Source: Nitratireductor sp. GISD-1A_MAKvit
Lineage (GTDB): Bacteria > Pseudomonadota > Alphaproteobacteria > Rhizobiales > Rhizobiaceae
Assembly (NCBI RefSeq): GCF_040819555.1
Contig: NZ_CP161920.1
Span: 695,501 to 759,500 of the forward strand
DNA length: 64,000 nucleotides
Direction of reading: 5' to 3'
Under the pieces are notes generated by a model. That model was not told the origin of the DNA, ran no database searches, and worked only from the letters and a program-made list of their open reading frames with translations. Shown piece by piece: positions 38,018 through 49,500 of the stretch. Numbering within the stretch: position 1 is the first letter of the stretch; the number at the start of each line of letters is the position of its first letter. A program made the position numbers and the translations under genes.

Positions 38018-39142
38018 ACGATGTGAATGCCACGCCCGCCAGGGTGCATGTCTCGCTCGGTGCGCGCTCCTATGACATACTGATCGGGCCGGGCCTGCTG
38101 GAGCGCGCCGGAGCAGAGATCGCCGCGCGCCTTCCCGGTGCGCGCGCAGCCATCGTCACCGATGCCAATGTCGCGGAAAAACATCTGGCGCCTCTTCAGG
38201 AAAGTCTCGCCGCTGCCGGCCTCGAAGCGGCCGCGATCACGGTTGCCCCCGGCGAGCGCTCAAAAAGTTTCGCGACGCTGGAGGAGGTGGTGTCCGGCAT
38301 TCTCGATGCCCGGCTTGAGCGCGGCGACATCGTTATTCCGCTTGGCGGCGGCGTGGTGGGGGATCTGGCGGGCTTCGCCTCCGGCATCGTGCGGCGCGGC
38401 ATGCACTTTGTGCAGGCGCCCACCTCACTGCTGGCCCAGGTGGATTCATCCGTTGGCGGCAAGACCGGCATCAACACGCCCCATGGAAAAAACCTTGTCG
38501 GCGTTTTCCATCAGCCTCAGCTTGTCATCGCCGATACGGCCGTGCTCGACACGCTTTCGCCGCGCGAGTTCCGCGCCGGCTATGCCGAGGTCGCCAAATA
38601 CGGGCTGATCGACCGGCCGGATTTCTTCGCCTGGCTGGAAAAGAACTGGCAGGCAGTTTTCGCGGGCGGTCCGGAGCGTGTTGAAGCCATTGCGCAGTCG
38701 TGTCAGGCAAAGGCCGATGTGGTGGCCCGCGACGAGCTTGAGAAGGGCGACCGGGCATTGCTCAATCTTGGCCATACATTTGGCCATGCACTGGAGGCGG
38801 CGACAGGCTATGACAGCACGCGGCTGGTGCATGGTGAAGGCGTGGCCATCGGCATGGCGCTGGCGCATCGCTTTTCGGCGCGGCTCAATCTTGCAAGCCC
38901 GGACGATGCCGAGCGCGTCGAGGCGCATCTTGCCGCTGTCGGTCTGCCGACCCGGCTTTCCCACGTGCCCGGCGGCCCTGCCTGGCGCCGAACAGCTTCT
39001 GACCTATATCGCGCAGGACAAGAAGGTGTCGCGTGGCGCGCTCACCTTCATTCTCACCCGCGGCGTCGGCCAGTCTTTCGTGGCGAAGGATGTGCCGGCC
39101 AGCCAGGTTCTTTCTTTCCTTGAGGAGGCTCTTTCGCAATGA
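38014..39142 (+). pseudogene. aroB: 3-dehydroquinate synthase, frameshifted near the 3' end
   Basis: NAD- and metal-dependent enzyme forming 3-dehydroquinate. Seen: NAD-site [44 protein letters not shown] and [11 protein letters not shown] with metal ligands. After [11 protein letters not shown] the frame breaks; removing one base of CCC at 38976-38978 continues [20 protein letters not shown] to a stop at 39142, giving 375 aa and an ATGA overlap with the next gene. The corrected overlap strongly supports sequence error over decay. Confidence 0.94.
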
Positions 39143-40404
39143 CAGCCGAGATGTGGATCACAGGTGGCATCATTCTGGGTCTGATCGCGCTCTCCTTCCT
39201 CTTTTCGGGAACCGAGACCGGCATGACGGCCGTTTCACGGGCGCGGTTGCACACGATGGAGGCCAATGGCGAAGCGCGGGCCGGCCTTGTTGCGCGCCTC
39301 ATTCAGCGCCGCGACCGTCTGGTCGGAGCCCTGCTTATCGGCAACAATCTGGTCAACATCCTCGCCTCGGCGCTCACCACCAGCCTGTTCCTGAAGCTGT
39401 TTGGCGATGCCGGCGTGCTCTACGCCACCATCATCATGACGGTGCTGCTTGTCATCTTTGCCGAGATCCTGCCCAAATCCTGGGCGCTTTCAAAGCCCGA
39501 GCAGTTCGCACTCACCGTTTCGCCCTTTGCGCGGCTTGTGGTGCTGTTGTTCGGATTCCTTTCGTCGCTTGCAAACTCTGTCGTGCGGCTTCTGCTTTCG
39601 GTGTTCGGGTTCGATCTGCAGAGCCGTGAGTTCATCCTCTCTGCCCATGAGGAACTGCGAGGCACGGTGGAGGTGCTCCACCGCGAGGGGGCGGTGGTCA
39701 AACAGGACCGCGACCGTGTTGGCGGGTTGCTCGACCTGCATGAGCTGGAAGTCTCCGACGTGATGATCCACCGCACCAACATGCGCTCTGTCGATGCGGA
39801 CGAGGCGCCAGAGATTGTGGTGCGCGAAATCCTGCGCAGCCCCTATACCCGAATCCCGATCTGGAAGGGATCGACGGAGAACATTGTCGGCGTTGTTCAT
39901 GCCAAGGATCTGTTGCGCGCGCTGGGCGATGTGCAGAACGACTACACCAAGATCGACATCGCGAAAGTTGCGTCCAAGCCGTGGTTCGTGCCCGACACCA
40001 CCACTCTACAGGACCAGCTCAATGCCTTTTTGCGCCGCAAGGCGCACATCGCCATCGTCGTCGACGAATATGGCGAGGTGGAAGGCCTTGTCACGCTTGA
40101 AGACATTATCGAGGAAATCGTCGGCGACATTGCGGACGAACACGATGTGGAGGTTCAGGGCGTCAAGCAGGAGGCCGATGGCTCCATCGTGGTGGAGGGC
40201 TCGGTGCCGATCCGTGACCTGAACCGCGCACTCGACTGGAACCTGCCCGATGAGGAAGCGACGACGATCGCAGGGCTTGTCATCCATGAGACCCAGACGA
40301 TCCCTGAGGAAAAGCAGGCTTTCACCTTCTTTGGCAAGCGCTTCATCGTCATGAAGCGGGATAAGAACCGCATCACGAAGCTTCGGATCCGGCCGCTCGC
40401 CTGA
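39139..40404 (+). CDS. HlyC/CorC family membrane protein with CNNM and CBS domains
   Basis: 421 aa. An N-terminal CNNM (DUF21) membrane domain with segments at about residues 5-27, 60-80, 90-110 and 130-150 ([25 protein letters not shown]) is followed by a CBS pair ([44 protein letters not shown]) and a C-terminal CorC/HlyC transporter-associated domain. Members are linked to magnesium or cobalt homeostasis. Overlaps the corrected aroB stop. Confidence 0.92.
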   Translation: MTAEMWITGGIILGLIALSFLFSGTETGMTAVSRARLHTMEANGEARAGLVARLIQRRDRLVGALLIGNNLVNILASALTTSLFLKLFGDAGVLYATIIMTVLLVIFAEILPKSWALSKPEQFALTVSPFARLVVLLFGFLSSLANSVVRLLLSVFGFDLQSREFILSAHEELRGTVEVLHREGAVVKQDRDRVGGLLDLHELEVSDVMIHRTNMRSVDADEAPEIVVREILRSPYTRIPIWKGSTENIVGVVHAKDLLRALGDVQNDYTKIDIAKVASKPWFVPDTTTLQDQLNAFLRRKAHIAIVVDEYGEVEGLVTLEDIIEEIVGDIADEHDVEVQGVKQEADGSIVVEGSVPIRDLNRALDWNLPDEEATTIAGLVIHETQTIPEEKQAFTFFGKRFIVMKRDKNRITKLRIRPLA

Positions 40405-40413
40405 TCCTCCGTT

Positions 40414-40704
40414 TTACGCGGTCACCAGCGTGTCGCCTCTCCCGGAGCGGCCCGGTTCGATGGCGAGTGCGTGCACGGGGTCCTTCAGCTCTTCGGCAAG
40501 CAGTTCGTTGACGGCGCGATGCCGTTCGACGCGGCTCATTCCGGCAAAGGCTTCTGAAACGATGCGCACACGGAAATGGGTCTCGCCCGTACCATCGAAA
40601 TGCTCCTGATGGCCTGCATGCAGGTGGCTTTCATTGATCACGGCAAGCCGCTCTGGAGAAAATGCATGGGTCAGCTTGCTTTCTATCGTCGACTGGATGG
40701 ACAA
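40414..40704 (-). CDS. bolA: BolA family protein
   Basis: 96-aa BolA domain protein, partner of monothiol glutaredoxins in Fe-S and redox control. Signature: ESHLHAGHQEHFDGTGETHFRVRIVSEAF, then MSRVERHRAVNELLAEEL. I chose the TTG at 40704 because GAGGAG lies six bases before it and the resulting MSIQSTIESKL fits the family; the frame continues upstream to 40839 without homology. Convergent with the CorC gene. Confidence 0.92.
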   Translation of the reverse strand: MSIQSTIESKLTHAFSPERLAVINESHLHAGHQEHFDGTGETHFRVRIVSEAFAGMSRVERHRAVNELLAEELKDPVHALAIEPGRSGRGDTLVTA

Positions 40705-40849
40705 TTCCGTCTCCTCACACCATATGGGGTGCATCCCCAAATTCACGTTCGATTCAAGCGCTAGGTCGAACTTTGGCCAAAAGTCAATTCTTGTATCCCG
40801 GCGCTGAGCGGCCATACTTCCACACTGATTTGGTGACACGCAGTCCGAT

Positions 40850-41467
40850 ATGAAACCCTACTCGAAATATTTCGAGAAAATTCGCATTCGACCCGACCCG
40901 CAGGCGGAGGCGAAATCGCGCGCGCCCCGCTGCCAGTGGGACGGGTGTGATGAGCCTGGCATGCATCGCGCGCCCGTGGGGCGTCACGCGGAGGGGCAGT
41001 ATTTCCGCTTCTGCGTCGATCACGCGCGGCAATACAACAAGGGCTACAACTACTTCTCGGGTCTCAGCGACACCGAAGTCGCGCGTTACCAGAAGGAAGC
41101 GCTGACAGGGCATCGTCCGACCTGGAAGATGGGCGGCAGTGGCGAGACCCGCGCGGCGGCCGATTTTTCGACCTACCGCTCCGGTCGCGCCGCCTATCAC
41201 AACCGGATGGGCGACCCGTTCAACCTGTTTGGTGAAAAACAGGCCGAGCGCAAGCCGCGCCAAAAACGCCTCAAGCCGCTTGAGGCCAAGGCGCTGGAAA
41301 CACTGGGCCTGGGCGCACAAGCCACTGGCGAAGAGATCAAGGCGCGCTATAAGAACCTTGTGAAGCAGCACCATCCGGATGCAAATGGTGGTGACCGGGG
41401 ATCGGAGGATCGGCTCAGAAACGTGCTTGAAGCATACCGGCTGTTGAAGCAGGCGGGTTTCTGTTAA
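40850..41467 (+). CDS. J-domain (DnaJ-like) protein
   Basis: 205 aa. The J domain is at the C-terminus (about residues 145-203): ETLGLGAQATGEEIKARYKNLVKQHHPDANGG, with the HPD motif that stimulates DnaK, then SEDRLRNVLEAYRLL. The N-terminal part (RCQWDGCDEPGMHRAPVGR ... FCVDHARQYNKGYNYFSG) has Cys/His residues that could bind metal. This layout, with bolA divergent and cobS downstream, is the usual order in Hyphomicrobiales. Client unknown. Confidence 0.9.
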   Translation: MKPYSKYFEKIRIRPDPQAEAKSRAPRCQWDGCDEPGMHRAPVGRHAEGQYFRFCVDHARQYNKGYNYFSGLSDTEVARYQKEALTGHRPTWKMGGSGETRAAADFSTYRSGRAAYHNRMGDPFNLFGEKQAERKPRQKRLKPLEAKALETLGLGAQATGEEIKARYKNLVKQHHPDANGGDRGSEDRLRNVLEAYRLLKQAGFC

Positions 41468-41569
41468 AGCGCGCGTCTGGTAAGACGCCTCGAACGATGT
41501 CTGATGAGACGTCCCGGAAAAACAAAACGTTCAAGCGATGCAGGCGAGGGCCTGGCCGCTGGAGGCATG

Positions 41570-42556
41570 ATGAACAAGATTGACCGCGATATCGCCAATT
41601 TGCCCGACACGACCGTTTCGGTGAAAGACACGTTCGGGTTCGACTCCGACATGGTCGTGCCCGCCTTTTCAGTGGCCGATTCCCACGTGCCGGATGTGGA
41701 CCCCGACTATCTGTTCGACAAGCAGACGACGCTCGCCATTCTGGCAGGCTTTGCCCACAATCGCCGCGTGATGGTCTCCGGCTATCACGGCACCGGCAAG
41801 TCGACCCACATCGAACAGGTCGCAGCGCGCCTCAACTGGCCCTGCGTTCGCATCAATCTCGACAGCCATGTCAGCCGTATCGATCTTGTCGGCAAGGACG
41901 CCATCGTCGTCAAGGAAGGCAAGCAGGTCACCGAGTTCAAGGACGGCATCCTGCCCTGGGCCTACCAGCACAATGTCGCGCTCGTCTTTGACGAGTATGA
42001 CGCCGGCCGCCCGGATGTGATGTTCGTCATCCAGCGCGTTCTGGAATCATCCGGCCGCCTGACCCTGCTCGACCAGAGCCGCGTCATCCGCCCGCATCCC
42101 GCCTTCCGCCTGTTTGCCACCGCCAACACGGTCGGCCTCGGCGACACGACCGGCCTCTACCACGGCACGCAGCAGATCAACCAGGCGCAGATGGACCGCT
42201 GGTCCATCGTCACCACGCTCAACTATCTGCCGCACGATGATGAAGTCGCCATCGTTCAGGCCAAGAACAAGCACTTCCAGACCGAGAAGGGCCGCGAGAC
42301 CATTTCGCGCATGGTCCGCGTTGCCGATCTCACGCGTTCAGCCTTCATGAATGGCGACCTGTCGACGGTCATGAGCCCGCGCACGGTGATCATGTGGGCC
42401 GAAAATGCCGAGATCTTCGGCGATGTCGGTTTCGCTTTCCGCCTCACCTTCCTCAACAAATGCGATGAGCTGGAGCGGGCGCTGGTCGCCGAGTTCTACC
42501 AGCGTGCTTTCGGCGAGGAACTGCCGGAATCGGCTGCGAATGTCGCGCTGAGCTAG
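41570..42556 (+). CDS. cobS: Aerobic cobaltochelatase subunit CobS
   Basis: AAA+ ATPase of the CobNST complex, which inserts cobalt into hydrogenobyrinate a,c-diamide in aerobic cobalamin synthesis. 328 aa. Walker [11 protein letters not shown], Walker [11 protein letters not shown], and [11 protein letters not shown] are present. GGAGG precedes two adjacent ATGs (41567 and 41570); the second has the better spacing. cobT follows after 31 bases. Confidence 0.96.
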   Translation: MNKIDRDIANLPDTTVSVKDTFGFDSDMVVPAFSVADSHVPDVDPDYLFDKQTTLAILAGFAHNRRVMVSGYHGTGKSTHIEQVAARLNWPCVRINLDSHVSRIDLVGKDAIVVKEGKQVTEFKDGILPWAYQHNVALVFDEYDAGRPDVMFVIQRVLESSGRLTLLDQSRVIRPHPAFRLFATANTVGLGDTTGLYHGTQQINQAQMDRWSIVTTLNYLPHDDEVAIVQAKNKHFQTEKGRETISRMVRVADLTRSAFMNGDLSTVMSPRTVIMWAENAEIFGDVGFAFRLTFLNKCDELERALVAEFYQRAFGEELPESAANVALS

Positions 42557-42587
42557 GCACGCGAACAAGCCCGAGAAAAGACGCCCC

Positions 42588-44474
42588 GTGAGCCAGACCA
42601 ACCGAAAGCCCGGACAACCCGCCGAAGCGCCGCTCGACCCGTTCAAGCGGGCGACCACCGCGTGCATGCGCGCCGTTGCCGGCGATCACGAGCTTGAGGT
42701 CTCCTTCTCCAAGGACAAGCCCTCGCTCACGGGCAGCCGCGCCCGGCTTCCGGACCTGCCCAAGAAGGTAAACGCCGAAGCGCTCACCATTACCCGGGGC
42801 ATCAGCGATTCCATGGCGCTGCGCCGCGCCTGCCACGACATCGATCTGCACCGCCGTCTTGCGCCGGAAGGCAATGAAGCGCGCGCCATTTATGACGCTG
42901 TCGAGCAGGCCCGTGTCGAGGCGATCGGTTCGCGCGCCATGCAGGGCATGGGCGACAACATCGCCGCCATGCTGCAGGACAAATATGAGCGCGCCAATCT
43001 GGCCGAGGTTTCCGAAAAGGCCGATGCGCCGCTTGAGGAAGCCATCGCGTTGATGGTGCGCGAAAGGCTGACCGGCCGTCCTGCTCCGAAGAGTGGCGAA
43101 AAGCTCGTGTCGCTCTGGCGCGACTGGGTCGAGGACAAGGCGTCAGCCGACATCGACGCACTTGCCAGCCAGATCGACGATCAGAACGGCTTTGCCCGCG
43201 CCGTGCGCGATCTCCTTTCCTCCATCGACCTTGGCGAGGACCTTGCCGAGGAAGAGCAGACCGAGGAAAGCGAGGAAGATAGCGACGCGCCTGAAGCGCA
43301 GGAACAGGCCGAGCAGAGCGAAGAGGACGAATCCGGCGGCGAAGAGAGCGAGGGCGAGGAGTCCAGCGGCGAGAGCGAGGACACCGAGACCGGCGAGAGC
43401 GAAGCCGGCGACACCACTGCCGACGATGTTTCCGAGGATGACGAGCTCGATTCGGAGACGCCGGGTGAGGCGCGCCGTCCCGACAGCCCGTTCGACCAGG
43501 CCGCCCGCGACATCGACTACAAGGTCTTCACCACCGAATTCGACGAGACCATCGGGGCCGAAGAGCTTTGCGACGAGGAAGAGCTCGACCGTCTGCGCGC
43601 TTTCCTCGACAAGCAGCTTGCCAATCTTCAGGGCGTGGTTGGGCGTCTGGCCAACCGCCTGCAGCGCCGTCTGATGGCGCAGCAGAACCGCTCCTGGGAT
43701 TTCGATCTGGAAGAGGGCGTGCTCGACACGGCGCGTCTGGTGCGCCTCGTGATCGATCCCATGCAGCCGCTCTCCTTCAAGCAGGAGCGCGACACCAATT
43801 TCCGCGACACGGTGGTGACGCTGGTGCTCGACAATTCGGGCTCCATGCGCGGCCGGCCGATCACGGTGGCCGCCACCTGCGCCGATATCCTGGCCCGCAC
43901 GCTGGAGCGCTGCGGTGTGCGCGTCGAAATCCTCGGCTTCACCACGCGTGCGTGGAAGGGCGGGCAGGCACGCGAGAAATGGCTGAAGGATGGCAAGCCC
44001 GCCAATCCCGGCCGTTTGAACGATCTGCGCCACATCATCTACAAGAGCGCCGATGCGCCCTGGCGTCGTGCACGGCGCAATCTCGGCCTGATGATGCGCG
44101 AGGGGCTCCTGAAGGAAAACATCGACGGTGAGGCGCTTCTGTGGGCGCATCAGCGCCTGATGGCGCGGCCCGAGCAGCGCAAGATCATGATGATGATTTC
44201 CGATGGCGCTCCGGTCGACGATTCGACCTTATCGGTCAATCCCGGCAATTATCTGGAGCGGCATCTGCGCGGCGTTATCGACCTGATCGAAACCCGCTCG
44301 CCGGTCGAGCTTCTGGCCATCGGCATTGGCCATGATGTCACGCGTTACTATCGTCGCGCCGTCACCATTGTCGATGCAGAGGAACTGGCTGGCGCCATGA
44401 CCGAGCAGCTGGCCTCGCTGTTCGAGGAAGAGGGCGCGCGCCGCGGCGGCGGCGCGATGCGACGTGCAGGCTAG
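42588..44474 (+). CDS. cobT: Aerobic cobaltochelatase subunit CobT
   Basis: 628-aa partner of CobS. An N-terminal helical region is followed by a very acidic linker (about residues 215-295, mostly Glu, Ser, Asp) and a C-terminal von Willebrand A domain with the MIDAS motif LDNSGSMRG and [14 protein letters not shown] start. Its end overlaps the next gene by 11 bases. Confidence 0.96.
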   Translation: MSQTNRKPGQPAEAPLDPFKRATTACMRAVAGDHELEVSFSKDKPSLTGSRARLPDLPKKVNAEALTITRGISDSMALRRACHDIDLHRRLAPEGNEARAIYDAVEQARVEAIGSRAMQGMGDNIAAMLQDKYERANLAEVSEKADAPLEEAIALMVRERLTGRPAPKSGEKLVSLWRDWVEDKASADIDALASQIDDQNGFARAVRDLLSSIDLGEDLAEEEQTEESEEDSDAPEAQEQAEQSEEDESGGEESEGEESSGESEDTETGESEAGDTTADDVSEDDELDSETPGEARRPDSPFDQAARDIDYKVFTTEFDETIGAEELCDEEELDRLRAFLDKQLANLQGVVGRLANRLQRRLMAQQNRSWDFDLEEGVLDTARLVRLVIDPMQPLSFKQERDTNFRDTVVTLVLDNSGSMRGRPITVAATCADILARTLERCGVRVEILGFTTRAWKGGQAREKWLKDGKPANPGRLNDLRHIIYKSADAPWRRARRNLGLMMREGLLKENIDGEALLWAHQRLMARPEQRKIMMMISDGAPVDDSTLSVNPGNYLERHLRGVIDLIETRSPVELLAIGIGHDVTRYYRRAVTIVDAEELAGAMTEQLASLFEEEGARRGGGAMRRAG

Positions 44475-45480
44475 TCTGCGCCCTTTGGCCCTGCGCCTGC
44501 TGCTTGCCGCGCTGGTCTTTTCGGTGGCAAGCCCGGTAAAGGCGCAGGAACCGTCCATTCCCATGACGGTCAATGCGGTGCCCATCCGACATTTCGCCAT
44601 TGGTTCTCACGACACGCGTTTTGGGCCGCTGGAGTTTGTCGGGGGTCTTTCCATGACCTCGCCGGTGGATCATTTCGGGGCGTTTTCGTCTTTTCGCTTT
44701 GTCTCGCCCGGCGCCGAGTTCATCGGCGTTTCCGACACTGGTTTCTGGTTTTTCGGAACTATGACCCGGGATGCCGAGGAACGTCCCTCCGGCTTCACCG
44801 ATTTTTCCATGCAGCCCATGGTCGACGGCGATGGCAATTCCACGCGCCAGAAATGGACCACCGATGCCGAAGGCATCGCCGTCAAGGGCGAACTGGCGAC
44901 GGTGAGCTTCGAACGTGTACAGCGCATCGCCGAGTTCGAAATCGCGCGCGGTGCCATGGGTTCTGCCATCCGCGATCTGGATTATCTCGTTCCGCGTGAG
45001 GAGCTGCGCAGCAATCGCGGCTTCGAAACCATCGCCTACGCGCCGCCGGGCGGGCGTCTGGACGGGGCGCGGGTCGTCGTTGCCGAGCGCAGCATCGATG
45101 AGGACGGCAATTGCTTTGCCGCCATTCTCGAAGGGCCGATGAAGGGCGTCTTCACCGTTGCACGTTCAGAAGGCTTCGACATCACCGATGGCGCGTTTCT
45201 GCCCGATGGCGATCTCCTTCTGCTGGAGCGCCGCTTCACCTTCGCCAACGGCGTGGCCATACGCATACGCCGGATCGACGGCGCAACCATCGCGCCGGGA
45301 AGCGTGGCGAATGGTCCGGTGCTGTTCACCGCCGGCATGGATCATCAGATCGACAATATGGAAGCGCTCGATGTCTGGCAGCGCGCCGATGGCGCGACCA
45401 TGGTCTCGCTCATGTCCGACGACAACCACTCGCTCCTGCAGCGCAATCTCTATCTGGAGTTTCGGCTGCTTGGGGAGTGA
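44464..45480 (+). CDS. Secreted esterase-like phytase-family protein
   Basis: 338-aa protein of the esterase-like activity of phytase family, a beta-propeller fold. GTG start within the cobT 3' end; the Sec signal peptide ends SPVKAQ. Seen: [46 protein letters not shown] and [14 protein letters not shown]. Often found downstream of cobT in Hyphomicrobiales; the substrate is not established. Confidence 0.88.
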   Translation: MQASLRPLALRLLLAALVFSVASPVKAQEPSIPMTVNAVPIRHFAIGSHDTRFGPLEFVGGLSMTSPVDHFGAFSSFRFVSPGAEFIGVSDTGFWFFGTMTRDAEERPSGFTDFSMQPMVDGDGNSTRQKWTTDAEGIAVKGELATVSFERVQRIAEFEIARGAMGSAIRDLDYLVPREELRSNRGFETIAYAPPGGRLDGARVVVAERSIDEDGNCFAAILEGPMKGVFTVARSEGFDITDGAFLPDGDLLLLERRFTFANGVAIRIRRIDGATIAPGSVANGPVLFTAGMDHQIDNMEALDVWQRADGATMVSLMSDDNHSLLQRNLYLEFRLLGE

Positions 45481-45503
45481 GTGGCGACCTATGGCACCAA
45501 GCA

Positions 45504-45652
45504 CCCTCGCCCTTCGCCTTTCGACAAGCTCAAGAAGCTCAGGATGAGGGTTACTTGAGCGTCGCCGCACCAAGAAACTTCTGAAACACGCCAGCCTATC
45601 AACAGCCCTCATCCTGAGCTTCTTGAGCTTGTCGAAAGGCGAAGGGCGAGGG
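45504..45652. repeat. Large inverted repeat, 47-bp perfect arms
   Basis: Arm 45504-45550 is the exact reverse complement of 45606-45652; the 55-base loop has no gene. The arms contain TTCGACAAGCTCAAGAAGCT, itself a palindrome-rich sequence of a kind dispersed in many alphaproteobacterial genomes. It lies between convergent genes and could end transcription from both sides. Confidence 0.85.
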
Positions 45653-45669
45653 CGCCTGGCTCAACCCTC

Positions 45670-47422
45670 TCAGCCGCTGCGTTTCGCCTGCGTTGCCACT
45701 TCGTCCACCGCCTGGCCATCCGCGCTCAGCACCACGCCAAACAGCGCCTCGGCCTCCTCCGCTGTGTAGTATCCCAGCGCCACATCGCGCAAAACCTTCT
45801 CAGGCGCACGCGCCATCGGATCGCCATAGCCGCCGCCGCCGGGCGTGCCCACACAAACCCGGTCGCCGGCTTTCAGCGGAATATCCTGTTCCTTGGAGAG
45901 ATGCGGCGGCACATGGGCTTTCCCATCGCGCCACACCGTCACCTCGTTCACCCTGCCGTCCCTGCCGCCAAGCACGCCCTGCGGACCTGTCCGGCCATGG
46001 TCCATCACGAAGGAGGCGCGGGCATCGCCACGCAGAAGCTCCACCTCATAGGAAAGGCCGAACCCGCCGCGATGCTCGCCGGCACCGCCGGAGCCCTCGC
46101 GCAGCGCATAGCGCCGGTAGAGCACGGGGAAGGGCCTGCTCCATCACCTCCACCGGAGGCGATTTGGAAATGCCGATGGTGGAGCAGCCATTGGTCAGCC
46201 CGTCATGGTTGGCATTGCCGCCATAACCGCCGCCGGAGATCTGGTACATCACGAAATCGCGACCCCGCGCCGGGTCATGCCCGCCAAGCGCAAAATTGCC
46301 GCTGGAGCCGGCGGGCGCTGCGGTCACCTTGTCCGGCAGGGCCTTCACCATGGCCGCGAACACGGCCTCCGCAATGCGCTGCGAGACCTCCGCCGCGCAG
46401 CCTGAAACCGGGCGCGGATAGCGCGCGTCGAGAAATGTGCCTTCCGGTCGCTTGATGATCAGCGGCTCGAACGCGCCGGCGCTCAGCGGCACTTCGGGAA
46501 AGATGTGCCGCATCGCCAGATAGACGGAGGAAAGCGTCGTGGCGAGCACACTGTTCATCGGTCCCATGCAGGGCGGGCTTGATCCTTCGAAATCGAAGGT
46601 CAGCGTGTCGCCCTTCTTTTCGATGGCAAGCGCGATGGTCAGCGGTTCGTCCACCACGCCGTCCGAATCGACAAAAGCCTCGCCACGATAGATCCCGTCG
46701 GGGATCGGCGCGATCAGCGCACGCATTTGTGTCGCCGCGCGGGTGCGCAGCTCGGCAATGGCCTGGCGCACGGTCTCGTCGCCATAGCGGTCGAGCACCT
46801 GCGCCAGCCGCTCGGCACCCACTTCCAGCGCCGCGCCCTGCGCCCGAATATCGCCGATGCGCTGGTCGGCAACGCGGATGTTGGAGCAGATGATCGCGTA
46901 GATTTCCGGGTCGAGTTCGCCCTTCTTGAAAAGCTTCACCGGCGGCAGGCGCAGCCCTTCCTGTTCCACCGCGGTGGCGGAGGCGGAAAAGCCGCCGGGA
47001 ACCGCGCCGCCAATGTCGGGCCAGTGGCCGGTGTTGGAGAGCCAGCAGAAGATTTTCCCATCGCGCCACACGGGCATGGCGAAGCGCACATCCATGAGAT
47101 GCGTGCCGCCGAGATACGGGTCGTTGACGATGTAAATGTCGCCGGGCTCGGGCGCAGCCGTCTCGCCACCCGCGATGCGCTCGATGAGCGTGCGGGTGGA
47201 ATACTGCATCACGCCGACAAAGACCGGCAGCCCGGCCGAGCCCTGCGCAATCAGCGCGCCATCCTCGGCGGCGTAGATGCCGTCCGAACGGTCGTTGGCT
47301 TCCGCTATGACGGGCGAGAAGGCGGCGCGCGAGAAGGTCAGGTCCATCTCGTCGCACACCTGCTGAAGTGCCGCCTGGATCACCGAGAGAGTGATGGCGT
47401 CGAGAGAAGAGGTGTTGTTCAT
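45670..47422 (-). pseudogene. Hydantoinase B/oxoprolinase subunit, frameshifted near the 3' end
   Basis: HyuB-type subunit of an ATP-dependent hydantoinase, 5-oxoprolinase or acetone-carboxylase-like enzyme. From MNNTSSLDAITLSVIQAALQ it has the family core FSPVIAEANDRSDGIY, IYIVNDPYLGGTHLMD and SGGGYGGNANHDG. After PPVEVMEQ the frame breaks; removing one base of GGG at 46132-46134 continues AFPVLYRRYALREGSGGAGEHRGG to TPGGGGYGDP and a stop at 45670, giving 583 aa. Overlaps the HyuA-type gene by four bases. Confidence 0.9.
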
Positions 47423-49500
47423 CGGCCCGCTCCCACCGTGATGATGATGTTCCCATCGGCATCGGATGCCGCCCGGTCGCCGGGTTCGATCACCGTTGTC
47501 GTGTCGAGCTGTTCGAGGATCGCCGGCCCATCGATCACCGCATCGAGCGGCAGTTTTTCGCGGGCATAGACCGGTGTGTCGTGCCAGTCGCCGGCAAACC
47601 AGACCTGTCGTCTTTCGTTCAGCGCTTCGGCCAGCGTTGCCACACGTCCCGCCGGGTCGATCAGGCTGGCAAGGTCGATATCCGCGCGCACGCCGATCAC
47701 CGAGGTGTTGAGATTGACGAGATTGGCGCGGATCTCCGGCAGCCGCACCTTGAAGCGCTTGAAATAGGCGTCCTCGAAGAGCGCCTGCAGCGTGTCGCGG
47801 TCGATCTCGGGGCCGGGCAGCGGCACATTGATGAGATGCGTCTGGCCGACAAACTGCATGTCCACCGTGTGCACGCATTCGATGCGCTCTGGCTGCACTG
47901 TCTCTTCCGTGATCAGCGCCTCGCCCTCGGCGCGCTGCTCTTCGAGCACGCTTTTGACGAGTGCCACGTCGAGGCTCGCGACAGGCCGGTTCACCGTGCG
48001 CACGAAATCGTGCCGCAGATCGGCGACCACGCAGCCGAGCGCATTGGTGATGCCCGGCCGCGCCGGCACCATCACGCGCGGAATGCCCAACTCGCGGGCA
48101 AGGGCTGCCGCGTGCAGCGGTCCCGCGCCGCCAAAGGCAAACAGCGCAAAGTCGCGCGGATCGTGCCCCTTGCCGAGCGAAACCATGCGGATCGCGCCCG
48201 CCATCTTGATGTTGGCGATCTGCAGCACAGCACCCGCCGCTTCCACGCCGGAAAGCCCGAGACGGCTTCCAAGCCTGTCTGCAAAGATTGCCTCGACATC
48301 GGAAACGGAAACCGGGTTGTCGACGGAGAGAAGTTTTTTCGAGTTCAACCGGCCAAGCAGGAGATTGGCATCGGAGATGGTCGGCTCCACGCCGCCACGG
48401 CCATAACAGATCGGGCCGGGCTTTGCACCGGCGCTCTGCGGCCCCACTTCCAGGAGCCCCGCATCGTTGACGCGCGCGATCGATCCGCCGCCGGCTCCCA
48501 CCGTGTGCACGTCGACCATCGGCACATGTATCGGCATGGCATATTCCACCTCGATCTCGTTGGAGACCGCAGGCCGCGCCCCGCGCACAAGCGCCACATC
48601 GGTGGATGTGCCGCCCATATCGTAGGTGATGAGATTGTCGACGCCCGCCCGCCGCGCGGTAAAGGCTGCCGCCATCACGCCGGAGGCCGGGCCGGACATT
48701 ACCGTCTTGGCGGCCTCACGGGCCACATGGGCGGCGGAGATCATGCCGCCATTTCCGTTCATCACCAGAAAGTCGCGCGCATAGCCGAGGCCCTGCAATT
48801 CGTTCGAGAGCCGCGCGATGTAGCGCTCCAGGATCGGCTGCACCGAGGCGTTGACGGCGGCGGTCACGCCGCGCTCGAATTCGCGCGCTTCGGAAAGCAG
48901 CGCATGTCCAGTGGTGATGTAATTGTTGGGCCAGAGTTCGGCGGCAATTTCAGCAGCGCGCTTTTCATGGGTCGGGTTCGCATAGGCATGCAGGAAGTGG
49001 ATCACCAGCGAAACGCAGCCCTGATCGAGCAGCGCCTTCACCGCCGCGCGCACGCCATCCTCATCGAGTGGTGTGAGCACGTTTCCGGCGGCGTCCATGC
49101 GCTCATCCACCTCGAGCCGCAGATTGCGCGGTACCACCGGAGTGAAGGTTCCTGTCATGCCATAGGCCTGTGGCCGTGTGCGCCGCCCAAGCTCAATAAT
49201 GTCGCGGAAGCCGGCGGTCGTTATCATCCCGGTTCTGGCAAGCTGCCGCTCAAGCACCGCATTGGTCGTGGTGGTCGTGCCATGCACGATCAGGCCGATC
49301 TCGGAGGCCGGAACCTCGGTCTCGCGTATCGCGTTGACCACGCCAAAAGCCTGGTTCTCGATGGTGGTCGGAGTCTTGGCGACCCGCACTCCCCTGTCTG
49401 GCCCTTCGCGGGAATCGATCAGGATCAGGTCTGTGAAGGTGCCGCCCACATCGATGCCAACGACCACGGAACCCGAATTGATGCCTTTTTTCTCATTCAT
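47419..49500 (-). CDS. Hydantoinase A/oxoprolinase subunit
   Basis: 693-aa ATP-binding subunit of the actin-like fold, partner of the HyuB-type protein. N-terminal phosphate loop VVVGIDVGGTFTDLILID, VHGTTTTTNAVLERQ, YDMGGTSTDVALV and FGGAGPLHAAALARELGI. I chose the ATG at 49500; the frame is open to 49611 but that part has no family likeness. The pair probably hydrolyses a cyclic amide (N-methylhydantoin, 5-oxoproline or similar) with ATP; specificity is not readable from sequence. Confidence 0.92.
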   Translation of the reverse strand: MNEKKGINSGSVVVGIDVGGTFTDLILIDSREGPDRGVRVAKTPTTIENQAFGVVNAIRETEVPASEIGLIVHGTTTTTNAVLERQLARTGMITTAGFRDIIELGRRTRPQAYGMTGTFTPVVPRNLRLEVDERMDAAGNVLTPLDEDGVRAAVKALLDQGCVSLVIHFLHAYANPTHEKRAAEIAAELWPNNYITTGHALLSEAREFERGVTAAVNASVQPILERYIARLSNELQGLGYARDFLVMNGNGGMISAAHVAREAAKTVMSGPASGVMAAAFTARRAGVDNLITYDMGGTSTDVALVRGARPAVSNEIEVEYAMPIHVPMVDVHTVGAGGGSIARVNDAGLLEVGPQSAGAKPGPICYGRGGVEPTISDANLLLGRLNSKKLLSVDNPVSVSDVEAIFADRLGSRLGLSGVEAAGAVLQIANIKMAGAIRMVSLGKGHDPRDFALFAFGGAGPLHAAALARELGIPRVMVPARPGITNALGCVVADLRHDFVRTVNRPVASLDVALVKSVLEEQRAEGEALITEETVQPERIECVHTVDMQFVGQTHLINVPLPGPEIDRDTLQALFEDAYFKRFKVRLPEIRANLVNLNTSVIGVRADIDLASLIDPAGRVATLAEALNERRQVWFAGDWHDTPVYAREKLPLDAVIDGPAILEQLDTTTVIEPGDRAASDADGNIIITVGAGR

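Noticed and set aside
43143..44150. A 335-codon minus-strand frame opposite cobT, with a leucine- and alanine-rich hydrophobic stretch
   Set aside because: The hydrophobic stretch is the reverse complement of the acidic Glu/Ser linker of CobT, not a real membrane segment.
6457..46134. Programmed ribosomal frameshifting as the cause of the eight broken frames
   Set aside because: The sites are plain G/C runs without slippery heptamers or a shared downstream structure, and they fall in unrelated genes that are not known to frameshift.
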